Source: a virus. From it: 22,432 bases of DNA. The stretch spans positions 1 through 22,432 of the IMG/VR virus record IMGVR_UViG_3300031578_012222; one strand, 5' to 3'. This document shows positions 5,689 to 14,368 of the stretch, piece by piece. Under the pieces are notes generated by a model. It saw only the letters and a list, made by a program, of their open reading frames with translations. It did not search any database and had not been told where the DNA came from. The stretch's first letter is position 1; each line of letters begins with the position of its first letter. A program made the position numbers and the translations under genes.

Positions 5689-7329
5689 CTATGTGCTTTC
5701 TTCTTCACTGTTCGATGACTCTGTGAGGTCCCAACGCAACCTCACGAATCTGTTAAACCGAGCTTTTGCTACACTGACCTTATCGCCCTGTAGCTTAATG
5801 TCCACCTTAACGCCGACTAACTCGGCACGACGTTGCCAGTATTCCATGCGTTCGTCTTGACCTGCCTTGAAGAGGAAACCTCCACCAACATTAACTTTTT
5901 CTCCATTAAGGTCAACAACAAACGCACCCAGCCGCTCGCTGTAGCGGTAGGATACAGCACCATCGAGATGTGTCGAAATTCGACGGTCACGATCATCTTT
6001 CACAAGCGTGCGTAGATGCTCTGCAGCTGCCTCCGGATCGTCTACGTAGGCGTTGAAGTAGTAACCATCATCCTCGACACCATCGAACTCGGTGACCATT
6101 GCGTCGCGGATGATGCTTTTGTCTCGGGGAGATGCAGCAGAATGCTGCTTGGTTCCAGCCACCGTCCCAACGATGGTGGCGGTCTCGTCTTTCACAGGCT
6201 TGAGCTTGAGCACGTATTTGTGCGCACGGTCGAACACATGCGGTGCATTCATCATCTTGATCATGGTTCCCTCGAAGCCACCATCAAGGGACCAGGCATG
6301 AAAAGCGTCAAGGGCAGCTGCGTCAGGGATGACCTTGTGTCCAAGCACGTAAAGGTTATCCGTCGCCTGACGGACCTTTGCGTACAAACGTGTAGCTCCT
6401 GCTGCCCGCATGAGAAGCTGCTTGCGGTCCTTCCAGGGCATCTCGTACTTCTTTTTCATGTAATCTTCGACAGGAGCCCAGTCGAACAAAATCACACGAG
6501 TCTTTGCCAAGAAGTCCTCCTCATCAAAGGTCTCCGTCTTGCTCACCACACTGGACGTCTCGTTCCAGTCAGTAGCCAAAAACTCGCCATCGAGGAAGAG
6601 GGGTGTGTTTTTCGGCGCACCGCGTAGCTCGTTAAGCGTTGCAGCGAACGCGATGCACTGGTCGATGAGAGATTCTACACCCTCTATTTCAGCTTTGCGT
6701 AGTAGACCACGCGTGTGCACCTGAAGCTCATGCTCATCAGGGAAGATGTAAAGAAGGGCACGCTCACCATCCAACTTGAACTCCGCTGTTACAGGGAATT
6801 CGAGAGGCTTCTTCTCGGTCACCACCTTCTCAAAGTCTTTGGCCAGGCAGCATCCGTGGTAGTGAAATTCTCCCTCTTTTGTGCCTGTCCAGAAACCTGA
6901 ACCGTAGATTTTCTCGATGGTAGTACGACCAACACCAATGCGAAGGTCATGGTCTAACACGCGCAGGTACCACTTACGGACGCGTGGGTGGCACTTGGCG
7001 AGGAAGTTTGTCATCTTCTCGCGTGCTGTGTTTCCTGTAACGCGCCGTGCTGTAAGCGCGTCCAAAGCGATGAGAAATGACTTGAACGATTCTAGTGTAC
7101 CGTAGCCGTTCTCAGCAGACGGAACGTCCTCCTTGAAGCGCACGTAGTACTTGTCGGTACCCAGCGCCTTCAGAAAAAACTCCTGCAGCACCGGGTTGGA
7201 TTTGCTCTCCTCAACGATCCCCTTACGAACTTTGGGACCTGCCGCGTTCTCAAGCTCCTCGAGCACAAGTATCGCGGCTTTGAACGTGTCTATCTCGAGT
7301 GTCTCGAGGTACGAGTTGTCTCTCGGCAT
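5689..7329 (-). CDS. ATP-dependent DNA ligase
   Basis: This 546-residue enzyme seals nicks in double-stranded DNA through a lysine-AMP intermediate, for replication and repair. The nucleotidyltransferase core is clear: motif I K185-L-D-G-E-R with K185 the adenylated lysine, FLDGEF near 245-250 (motif III), EGTMIK at 353-358 (motif IV), and YVLKLKP at 372-378 (motif V). The N-terminal 150 residues are helical and include LRIGVGRTTIEKIYG, as in viral and eukaryotic-type ligases. The C-terminal part from about 385 is the OB-fold region. The length is close to T4 ligase (487) with an extra tail that ends acidic (SEEEST). The ATG has GAGG eight bases upstream. It is followed after 13 bases by the AT-hook gene. 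Confidence 0.95.
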   Translation of the reverse strand: MPRDNSYLETLEIDTFKAAILVLEELENAAGPKVRKGIVEESKSNPVLQEFFLKALGTDKYYVRFKEDVPSAENGYGTLESFKSFLIALDALTARRVTGNTAREKMTNFLAKCHPRVRKWYLRVLDHDLRIGVGRTTIEKIYGSGFWTGTKEGEFHYHGCCLAKDFEKVVTEKKPLEFPVTAEFKLDGERALLYIFPDEHELQVHTRGLLRKAEIEGVESLIDQCIAFAATLNELRGAPKNTPLFLDGEFLATDWNETSSVVSKTETFDEEDFLAKTRVILFDWAPVEDYMKKKYEMPWKDRKQLLMRAAGATRLYAKVRQATDNLYVLGHKVIPDAAALDAFHAWSLDGGFEGTMIKMMNAPHVFDRAHKYVLKLKPVKDETATIVGTVAGTKQHSAASPRDKSIIRDAMVTEFDGVEDDGYYFNAYVDDPEAAAEHLRTLVKDDRDRRISTHLDGAVSYRYSERLGAFVVDLNGEKVNVGGGFLFKAGQDERMEYWQRRAELVGVKVDIKLQGDKVSVAKARFNRFVRLRWDLTESSNSEEEST

Positions 7330-7353
7330 GGTAATTGCCTCGTAATTAGAGCG

Positions 7354-8325
7354 TTATTCGGGGCTCGCTGTTTTCTTGGTGATCTGCGGGTCGCGTGTAT
7401 TTTTCCATTCCTTGTACTTGTAGGTGAACTTTTGCCCCTTGTGAGACTTCACGCCCGCCAGGATGATGTTACCGCGAGCGATGGACAAAATGAGCCCTTC
7501 AACACGCTCTTTAGATACCAGGTCTTTCCACTCCACCCAGTCGCCTGATTCGAACTTAGGCTTCGGTGGACGTTTCGGACGCGCTTTCTGGGAAGCAACC
7601 TTGGAGTACTGACGGATGAAACCTTCAGCCAGATTCAGCTGCTCCAGATTGTTAAACGACATCACGAAGCCCTTGGCATTCGCGAACACCTCCCGCAGGT
7701 CTGCTTCAACAGCATGACGCTCTAACCAGCCGCCGAGGAAGTCGGAGGCACCAAGAATCTTCTTCAGTCCTGGCAGCATGCTGCGAACGGTAAGAATTTC
7801 TGGAAGCGACATGCTGAGGAAAGTACTGAGCTCTGCGTCGTACTCTTTGCAGACGAAGAAGGAGCCACATGAAAAACGCTCGGCGCTCATGACGGTGTCC
7901 GCGTCAAGACGACGCCCTGCGCTACACCGCTTTTTACCAAGCCACTCACGTTCCCAAAGCGCGCAGTGCTTACATTTGATGGGGATGACGTCACCGGGAT
8001 GGTACGTTTTTCCACCGGCAGCCGTGAAGCCACGCTGGACCTCGTAGCTGGAAGCCACATCCGAGGGATCACCTTCCTTTGAAGGCGGCGCGGGTGCCTC
8101 TTCGGATTTAGCGGGCGCAGCAGCTTCCTCTTCGCCTGAGCTCGCTTCTTCCTGCAACTCTTCTTCGGAAACCTCTTCAGATGTAGAAGGTTCATCACCC
8201 TCAGGAACTTCCTCTTCGGAAGGTTCCTTTGAAGCAGGCTCCACGTTGTCGGGCTCATCGTCGGTCAGTGACGCTTCGAACAGGTCTGGGTCAAGACCCT
8301 TGACGACATCTTCGTTTTTTGCCAT
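7354..8325 (-). CDS. Hypothetical protein: acidic tail, four-Cys zinc site, SH3-like end
   Basis: This encodes 323 residues of unknown function in three parts. Residues 10-90 are very acidic and disordered (runs of Glu/Asp/Ser such as SEEEVPEGDEP). Residues 110-160 hold a likely zinc site, C118-x2-C121-x12-C134-x18-C153, with another cysteine at 159. Residues 165-240 are helical. A basic linker (KARPKRPPKPKF) leads to an SH3/KOW-like end (ESGDWVEWKDLV...VEGLILSIARGNIILAG). The ATG has GAGGAG upstream. It sits between the ligase and an orphan gene in the replication block, so a link to DNA metabolism is likely but unproven. Confidence 0.75.
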   Translation of the reverse strand: MAKNEDVVKGLDPDLFEASLTDDEPDNVEPASKEPSEEEVPEGDEPSTSEEVSEEELQEEASSGEEEAAAPAKSEEAPAPPSKEGDPSDVASSYEVQRGFTAAGGKTYHPGDVIPIKCKHCALWEREWLGKKRCSAGRRLDADTVMSAERFSCGSFFVCKEYDAELSTFLSMSLPEILTVRSMLPGLKKILGASDFLGGWLERHAVEADLREVFANAKGFVMSFNNLEQLNLAEGFIRQYSKVASQKARPKRPPKPKFESGDWVEWKDLVSKERVEGLILSIARGNIILAGVKSHKGQKFTYKYKEWKNTRDPQITKKTASPE

Positions 8326-8361
8326 CTCGTAATGCTCCTCTTGATAGTGGATCGCTAAAGA

Positions 8362-9189
8362 CTAGCTGTCTTCTGTTAACTGTTGGTAACTGTTCGCCAC
8401 GAGGGCGACATCTTTCGCATCTACACAATACTGCTCAGCGACTTCTTCTTCAGTACGTTCAATATCATCATCAGAGTAGAGTAGCATATCTACTGCTTTG
8501 CTCAAATCGGGGCCGACACCATCGATGCCTTCCACCCACTTAAAGAAGCTTTTGATTAGGTCGTCGGGAACACCACCACGGGTAATCATCCCCTCGCAAG
8601 CGCTCTTAAAATCCTCACGCGTAGTGTCTCCCATCAACCGGAGTATCGAAGGAGTAGCTGCTTCATGCGCAAAGATGAACGTTTCTTTTTTACCCGACGC
8701 TTGAATAGCATCCCGGATCTTGAGCATCTGTTGACGGAAGGTGGGACCAGTGTAAGCGGAGGCCACGACAGCTTTTTTACGAGCGCGCTTAGCTGCGGAA
8801 AGAGGTATATCAATTTTCAGGCTGACTGCCTCTTCCTCGATACGGCGTAGTAGCTCATCACGACTCTGACGTGGACGCCCCACAATCTTGCCCTCCTCGT
8901 CTACCTCTGCATCCATTAAAGGGACACCCAAGTCAACGAGGTCGGAAGCGTCACCAAAAGCCACCACGAGCCCAATATTAGCTGCATGAGGTGCAAGCTG
9001 CCCCAGCTTCTCAAGTGCACGCAACGCGACAACTTGCCGACGACGCTCCTGTTGAAGCTTCAACGGTTGGTTGTTTGTTTTCGCAGGAAACAAATGGATG
9101 TGATCCTGCTTGTGATTGGCGACTAACACAAAAGCTTCCGGGCTGAAGTAGGCAAACCCAACTGCTTTCACTGAGGAAGGCTGACTCAT
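8362..9189 (-). CDS. Hypothetical protein, 275 residues
   Basis: The function is unknown. The N-terminal third looks alpha/beta (VKAVGFAYFSPEAFVLVANH, then ANIGLVVAFGDASDLVDLG), followed by a basic central region (GRPRQSRDELLRRI; SAAKRARKKAVV). A mostly helical C-terminal half ends acidic (YQQLTEDS). A segment near residues 220-235, WVEGIDGVGPDLSKAVDML, resembles a helix-hairpin-helix turn (GVGPDLS), which would suggest nonspecific DNA contact, but I hold this loosely. The ATG overlaps the upstream stop as ATGA and has GGAGG eight bases upstream. It is co-transcribed with the SbcC and 9698 genes. Confidence 0.75.
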   Translation of the reverse strand: MSQPSSVKAVGFAYFSPEAFVLVANHKQDHIHLFPAKTNNQPLKLQQERRRQVVALRALEKLGQLAPHAANIGLVVAFGDASDLVDLGVPLMDAEVDEEGKIVGRPRQSRDELLRRIEEEAVSLKIDIPLSAAKRARKKAVVASAYTGPTFRQQMLKIRDAIQASGKKETFIFAHEAATPSILRLMGDTTREDFKSACEGMITRGGVPDDLIKSFFKWVEGIDGVGPDLSKAVDMLLYSDDDIERTEEEVAEQYCVDAKDVALVANSYQQLTEDS

Positions 9190-9698
9190 TTATCGATCCT
9201 CCGAAGCCTTCCGAAAAACAGTTCTCTTAATTCGGGACTGCTTAGCGGAAGTAGCACACTCGCAATGTTTTTGTCAACTTGAAAAATGGCTTTGTCAGAT
9301 TTTTTTGGCTTACCCTTGCACGCAGAATGTTCGCAGCTGGCTACCAAGTTGCCGTCTAGCAAGAAAAACGGTACCCACTCAAGTCTTACACCACACACGT
9401 TTTTCACGTAGTCGTGCAGAAAGTCGTCTGTGTCATAGTAGACGTCGTGAAAGCACAGCAGTAGCCAGGCGACTGCTACAGCCAAAGGGCTGTCGGCGGT
9501 GCGTTCGAGTCGACTTAGAATCTGTGGACCACTAAGAGTTCTGTACTTAATGTGGTCACTTTTATGAGCAATAATCCGTACTTCCCCACCACTGGCACCT
9601 GGTATTTCAATCGAGTCAACACCAGGCATCGCATCAAGAAGCCACTGAATTATCTCTGGTGACTCCTTGGACAGCTGAAAAAATGCGTTAGCAATCAT
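9186..9698 (-). CDS. Hypothetical protein, 170 residues
   Basis: The function is unknown. A helical N-terminus (MIANAFFQLSKESPEIIQWLL) leads to a short beta stretch and a hydrophobic helix at residues 71-84 (PLAVAVAWLLLCFH) that is too short and too flanked by charge to be a sure membrane span. Two cysteines close together (SCEHSACKG, C122 and C127) with H124 could bind a metal. The gene lies nine bases after SbcC and overlaps the next gene by four bases. A CTTGTAAA match lies just ahead of its start, inside the end of SbcC. Confidence 0.7.
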   Translation of the reverse strand: MIANAFFQLSKESPEIIQWLLDAMPGVDSIEIPGASGGEVRIIAHKSDHIKYRTLSGPQILSRLERTADSPLAVAVAWLLLCFHDVYYDTDDFLHDYVKNVCGVRLEWVPFFLLDGNLVASCEHSACKGKPKKSDKAIFQVDKNIASVLLPLSSPELRELFFGRLRRIDK

Positions 9699-9707
9699 TG
9701 CTCACTA

Positions 9708-12146
9708 CTACTGTTTTACAAGTTCGGACGCCATTTGATGATATTTCGCAGGCGGGTCTTCCAGATAAAGTGTTGCGTTATTATTCTCGCGAATCGCCCA
9801 CCATGTTTGGTCCCAAATCGGGTGTGATAGCACCTCCGGACGGTGGGATATCACGAACACCGATCCAAACTTTTGCTTTAACAGCGCAAAAATCGAGATA
9901 AGACCCTCTGTACCCAACGGGTCCAGGTTTCCAAACGGCTCGTCAACGATGAGCACGTTGGAGCTACTACCTGTGTAGAGCTCCTTCAAGTCGCGGAGGC
10001 CGAACAAAAAAGCGAGTCCAGCCTTGTGTCGTTCACCACCAGAAAGCAAGCTGCTGTTGGTAGACACTTCTTCGAGACGCCGACCAAGCCCAAACTGTAG
10101 GGAACCCTCCTGGTCTGTCAAGTGCAGCGATACATTTCTGTTTGGCCACAAAATGTCGGAGTACGCAGGAACTGTGCGCTCCGCTGCGTCGGACAAAATG
10201 GCATCGAAACGATCCTGTTTCATACCCTTGCTGCCAAACGACTTGTGCAAAGCCTCTAGACAACGAATCTCAGCAATGAGGGCCTCCTGCTTGCGTAGGG
10301 TACGCTTGAGCACCTTCTCATGACGAAGCAGCTGCCGAAGCTCGTTCACACGCTCACGCAGATGAGCCTCATCACTACTTGCCTCCGCTATCTTAGTGGC
10401 TGCTCGCTTCAACCGGCTACGGAGCTCCCGCAACTTAGTTTCCACTTCCTGCATGTCACCACGAGGAAGCTGCTTGAGCTCCTCCAGCTTTTCTACGATG
10501 AATTTGCCCGTCTCGTAGCGGTCCCGGTACTTGTCTACAACGCGGCGCGCTTTTTCGCAGCGCTCCACCAAGTCATCCTTGCTGTCGGAAGGCATAGCCG
10601 CAAGCTCGGCTTCGATTTCTATGCGGCGTCGTGAAGTCTCAAGCTCAGCGGAAAGCCTGCGCTCCTTACCACTAAGTAGACGGATGTCCTCTGTCACCTC
10701 TTCTGGAGAACGCTTGGTCTGGAACATGGTCAAGCGGGAACGAATTCCCTCTGCATTTCGACCGTCGTTTATCTCTTTTTTCAAAACGTGCAGCCTCGAA
10801 GTGGTCTTCTGCAACTCGTCACGAAGCTGGGCAAGCTCGGTACGCTTGGCGTTAATTTCCTCTGCGGACAGATCGTAGGGACGTTTGCAATGTGGACACG
10901 CAGCATGGCGAAGCTCGGTGTCCAAATTTTTAACGTCGCGCTCTAGGGCTGCTTCGCGCAGCTTAGCTGCGTCCTGTTCCTCAACAAGCTCATCCAAAGG
11001 AGCCGTGGGCTCCGCAAGCCGCTGAAGTTTGATCATCAATCCCTGGCGCTCTTCTGCCTGTGGAAGCTCTACCTGGTTGAGGTAGGTAAGCTTCGTCTTT
11101 GTTTCTGTCAGGTCTTCTTGTATCTCTTCTGCATCTCGGTCGCTGAGTTTCTGTAACTGCGCCCGGAGAGCTTCACGCTTTTCTACCTTCTCCAGGTCAG
11201 ACTGCGCCGAAGCATACTCCGCATTAAGATTGTCGTACTTACGCTTCCAACGGTCAACGTCTTTCTGGGTGATGTCCTTTGGGTGGTCGAACGTCTTGAC
11301 CAGGTCGCTGCCCTTGAACCGAGACATTGTTTGTCTACGCCCAGACGTCCGCTGCTGCAGCTTCGAGTGTAGAGAAGACACCTCGGTGTACTCATCGGTG
11401 TCCTCTGAGTTTTCGTCCTTGAGATGCTCCAACATTATTTCTGCTGCTTCGTGGTCAGCCTCGAGGTCTACCAAATCTGGCATCGAAAAGATTTTCTGTT
11501 TAACCTCTCGAAGCTCGTTGCTCACCTGCGCGAAGTCGGACATCGAAGTCTCGTGCATAGAGAGCATCCGCTTGGCCAACACGTACAACTCGTCGTAAAT
11601 GTCCAGGTCGAACATCACTGTCAACCGCTTACGTCGCTCGAACTCTTTGCCATGAATCATGACATTGTTGAGCTCTTGCACCAAGTAGATAAGGTTGAAG
11701 AAGGTGGTTTCGTCAAGTGATAGCAGCCCTTCACGGATCCACTTGTGAGGTGCACGTGAAGCGTCTATAGGGAGGACGTTCTGGCCCGTCTCTCTATCGA
11801 TCACCATCACTTTATTGTTGAACCGGTGGTGCTGGCGGTACTGCCGTATCTCGTAAGGGTGCCCGCCAACACGCAACTTCAGGGTGGCCGACATGTCGGC
11901 CCCGCTAAACAAGTTGACGATATCGGATTTATGATCACCGCGCCGCTGGTCCCGCTTGCCCCCTTTACCTACCTGCAACTGTGCAAACACCTCGAAGATG
12001 GAAGACTTCCCCGCACCCAGAAAACCACCATCATCCATGTTCAACCCACGCACCAACACGAGTCCCTGATTCGCCAACGGGAAGCTGCACTTCCGGTAGA
12101 TGTAGGCGTTCTCGAACTCCAGCGACTCGTATTCAATGAAGGGCAT
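9708..12146 (-). CDS. SbcC/Rad50-type ATPase subunit of the end-resection nuclease (T4 gp46-like)
   Basis: This 812-residue SMC-like ATPase partners with SbcD to process DNA ends in recombination-dependent replication and repair. The Walker A loop is G44-A-G-K47-S-S. Long coiled coils run from about 190-410 and 425-650, split by a zinc hook C417-P-H-C420. The C-terminal ATPase half has the signature LSGGER (701-706), Walker B VLIVDEP (731-737), a D-loop (GNLDPLG) and the H-loop histidine at 768 (VISHRPE). The length is between T4 gp46 (560) and E. coli SbcC (1048). It begins three bases after the clamp-loader gene. SbcD lies one gene further upstream rather than adjacent, which is unusual. 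Confidence 0.95.
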   Translation of the reverse strand: MPFIEYESLEFENAYIYRKCSFPLANQGLVLVRGLNMDDGGFLGAGKSSIFEVFAQLQVGKGGKRDQRRGDHKSDIVNLFSGADMSATLKLRVGGHPYEIRQYRQHHRFNNKVMVIDRETGQNVLPIDASRAPHKWIREGLLSLDETTFFNLIYLVQELNNVMIHGKEFERRKRLTVMFDLDIYDELYVLAKRMLSMHETSMSDFAQVSNELREVKQKIFSMPDLVDLEADHEAAEIMLEHLKDENSEDTDEYTEVSSLHSKLQQRTSGRRQTMSRFKGSDLVKTFDHPKDITQKDVDRWKRKYDNLNAEYASAQSDLEKVEKREALRAQLQKLSDRDAEEIQEDLTETKTKLTYLNQVELPQAEERQGLMIKLQRLAEPTAPLDELVEEQDAAKLREAALERDVKNLDTELRHAACPHCKRPYDLSAEEINAKRTELAQLRDELQKTTSRLHVLKKEINDGRNAEGIRSRLTMFQTKRSPEEVTEDIRLLSGKERRLSAELETSRRRIEIEAELAAMPSDSKDDLVERCEKARRVVDKYRDRYETGKFIVEKLEELKQLPRGDMQEVETKLRELRSRLKRAATKIAEASSDEAHLRERVNELRQLLRHEKVLKRTLRKQEALIAEIRCLEALHKSFGSKGMKQDRFDAILSDAAERTVPAYSDILWPNRNVSLHLTDQEGSLQFGLGRRLEEVSTNSSLLSGGERHKAGLAFLFGLRDLKELYTGSSSNVLIVDEPFGNLDPLGTEGLISIFALLKQKFGSVFVISHRPEVLSHPIWDQTWWAIRENNNATLYLEDPPAKYHQMASELVKQ

Positions 12147-12149
12147 AGG

Positions 12150-13289
12150 CTACCAGCTTTTGATGAGCTTCATTGTACGGAAAGTAGCTGCTTCAAGCAG
12201 TGCAATAGAATCGGTAGAGTACAACTTGGTGCGCTCTAACACGGTGCAGTAGTCGTCAAGAATGAGTGGTAAACTCTCCGTCGACTGTGGCTTACGCGCA
12301 GTGACACCCTTGAGCAGCCACATTTTTCCTGGGTCGCACAAGGCATCTTTGTCAATCCACGAGTAGAACAGCTGCTGGAACGTCTCGAGCACGCACTGTG
12401 TAAAGTAGCCTGGATTGGTTACGTGTTGGAGTGCCTGCAGCGCCATCGGCAGGTTGCCTGCTACCACAGCACCCACGTAGCGTCTGATGACCTCGGAAGT
12501 CTGCAGTTCGGTCGACTGCGCTACCACCTTGGTGAGTAGCTCCTGCCAGTTGGATGTCTCGCCTTTCGCAGCTTCAGCGTGATTGATAACCTTGCTGAGC
12601 AGCCCGAGGGCATCACGAAGATGCCCATCGCTAGCGGTAGCAATTTGCAAGCACAGCTTCTTCAGCATATCATTGGGAGGTTGAAAGCCTTCCTTGACGG
12701 CGATCTGATACACACGCTTCGCCACGGCTTCTGTAGGCAGCGGCTCGAGCGAAAAAATCTCTCCACGGCTACGAATGGTGGAGGGTAGCTTCTCGAAGTT
12801 GGTGGTGCACAGAATGTAGCGTGTGCGCCGAGGTGGATCCTCCAGCATCTTGAGCATCGCCTGGAAAGCAGCACCTGTAATCTGATGTGCTTCATCCAGG
12901 ATGAACACCCGAAAGTTGTACCGAGGTGCTTGAGGAGCGATGGACGCTAAGCGGCGAATCTCATCAATGCCACCATGCAGTGCTACGTTCAACTCTGTCA
13001 CGTCGGGATGTTCAGACCTACCCAACAATACGGGTTTCATCTGCTTGCAGCTAGAGCACTCCCCGCAAGGTTCAATGCCGCTGGGTTTCTGACAGTTGAT
13101 GTAGTAGGCTACGAGACGCGCCAGCGTTGTTTTACCTGCACTGTACGGACCATGAAAAATCAACACAGGGTCGATTCTCTTGTTCATGATCATGCCACGC
13201 AGACTGTCTACTACCTCTACTTGCCCCACCATCTCAGCGAATGCTTTAGGACGCCACTTCGCTGCTAGATGCAAGTTATCCTTGTTCAT
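12150..13289 (-). CDS. DnaX-like clamp loader ATPase (gamma-type)
   Basis: This 379-residue AAA+ subunit would load the sliding clamp onto primed DNA. Features (numbered from the first Met of the tandem pair): the N-terminal KWRPKAFAEMVGQ of DnaX, Walker A G48-P-Y-S-A-G-K-T55, a four-Cys zinc module C67, C76, C79, C82, Walker B with DEAH at 133-136, and an arginine-finger motif SRG (175-177) where bacterial proteins have SRC. It is near E. coli gamma in length (431) and lacks the long tau tail. Two ATGs lie in tandem (13292, 13289); I chose the second because AGGA is then five bases away. The start lies within the end of the SbcD gene. No delta or clamp gene is visible in the window. Confidence 0.92.
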   Translation of the reverse strand: MNKDNLHLAAKWRPKAFAEMVGQVEVVDSLRGMIMNKRIDPVLIFHGPYSAGKTTLARLVAYYINCQKPSGIEPCGECSSCKQMKPVLLGRSEHPDVTELNVALHGGIDEIRRLASIAPQAPRYNFRVFILDEAHQITGAAFQAMLKMLEDPPRRTRYILCTTNFEKLPSTIRSRGEIFSLEPLPTEAVAKRVYQIAVKEGFQPPNDMLKKLCLQIATASDGHLRDALGLLSKVINHAEAAKGETSNWQELLTKVVAQSTELQTSEVIRRYVGAVVAGNLPMALQALQHVTNPGYFTQCVLETFQQLFYSWIDKDALCDPGKMWLLKGVTARKPQSTESLPLILDDYCTVLERTKLYSTDSIALLEAATFRTMKLIKSW

Positions 13290-14355
13290 CATTGTCCTGT
13301 ACCTGGTATCTGTCTGGAAGTTCTACAGTCACGCCTGCTGTTTTTGCCAACTTTATGGCAATCCGCCATGCCAACGGGTACAAATCTTCTGGAAGGTGGG
13401 CTCTCTCCAACGCTGTTTCAAGATCATCAAAAATTCCCACCGTGACCATTTGTTGGTCGCGATCCTGGCGACGCTCAAGCGACACCACACTAGGATGAAA
13501 TTCAACGTTCAGTGGCAGAGCGTTTTCGGGAAAAGGACCCTCTGGACGAAACTGGATCAGCGCTTCCTCAGGAGGAGGCCAATCCTCGAGTTCCTCAGTA
13601 ACGATACGAAGAGGGATGGACGGAACAGGAACAAATTCGGGATCTGCTGGGCGGTTGGTATCAACAATGAGCACGCCCTTTTCCGCGACCTCGTCAAAAC
13701 GGGTTTGGTGCGGCGACCCAGAGTACCACGCGCAATCCAGTAACGACTGGCAGATGTGCATGTCGCCCATCGCCCAGTAAGTCACAGAAGGAAGGTTGTT
13801 GTCGATACGGATTTGGTTCGCCTTGGTGATGCTCAAACCAACGTCCGTTTTACAGCCCTGCACTGCTTCATGAAGAACAACTACTACCGGTAAATCCGGG
13901 TTGGTGCAGTAGTCCTCCAGCAATGCCTGCACAATCAAGAAAAGTTCCTGGTCCATCCATCCCTGGTAAGGCATTAGCACCAGGTAGCAACCGAAGCGTT
14001 CGTACACACTGGGCTCACCATCGTGAACGAGGTGATTCCCTAAGCGCTGTGCGAAGGCGGAGAGGTAACTCAAACAGGTGTCGCCAACTTCCACAGAACG
14101 CTTGTCGTGATTACCGCTGATCATCACAACTGGTACACGGCACTCAGCGAGCCACTCCGACAGGAGCAGGCGCTCAGCGTGTGTAATATCACGTCGGTCG
14201 TAGATATCCCCCGCTACTACTATGAAATCGACCTCACGGTCCTCCGCAATATTCTGGATATGGCGAAGGCACGCCTTTGCACGGCCCAGATAAAACTGGC
14301 TGAACCGACGCAGAGCGTTGAGGTGCAAATCAGAGGTGTGTAAAAACGTTGGCAT
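13276..14355 (-). CDS. SbcD/Mre11-type nuclease subunit (T4 gp47-like)
   Basis: This 359-residue metallophosphoesterase is the nuclease half of the SbcCD (Mre11-Rad50) complex. The metal-binding motifs are in order: S-D9-L-H11, A-G-D50-I-Y-D, G-N82-H83-D84, and H162 in VVVLHE. The last is at G197-D198-M-H200, where bacterial and archaeal enzymes normally have G-H-x-H, so a ligand histidine is replaced by aspartate. The C-terminal third (about 230-359) is divergent and should contain the SbcC-binding part. The ATG has only a weak GGTAG upstream. It follows the histone-fold gene by 13 bases and its end overlaps the clamp-loader start. Confidence 0.92.
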   Translation of the reverse strand: MPTFLHTSDLHLNALRRFSQFYLGRAKACLRHIQNIAEDREVDFIVVAGDIYDRRDITHAERLLLSEWLAECRVPVVMISGNHDKRSVEVGDTCLSYLSAFAQRLGNHLVHDGEPSVYERFGCYLVLMPYQGWMDQELFLIVQALLEDYCTNPDLPVVVVLHEAVQGCKTDVGLSITKANQIRIDNNLPSVTYWAMGDMHICQSLLDCAWYSGSPHQTRFDEVAEKGVLIVDTNRPADPEFVPVPSIPLRIVTEELEDWPPPEEALIQFRPEGPFPENALPLNVEFHPSVVSLERRQDRDQQMVTVGIFDDLETALERAHLPEDLYPLAWRIAIKLAKTAGVTVELPDRYQVQDNDEQG

Positions 14356-14368
14356 ACTACCGTGGTGC

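Noticed and set aside
5676-5708. N-terminal extension of the AT-hook protein from a GTG at 5708
   Set aside because: It would overlap the ligase end and has a poorer ribosome site than the ATG at 5675.
6016-6627. 203-codon plus-strand open frame
   Set aside because: It is antisense to the ligase and has no ribosome site or recognisable motif.
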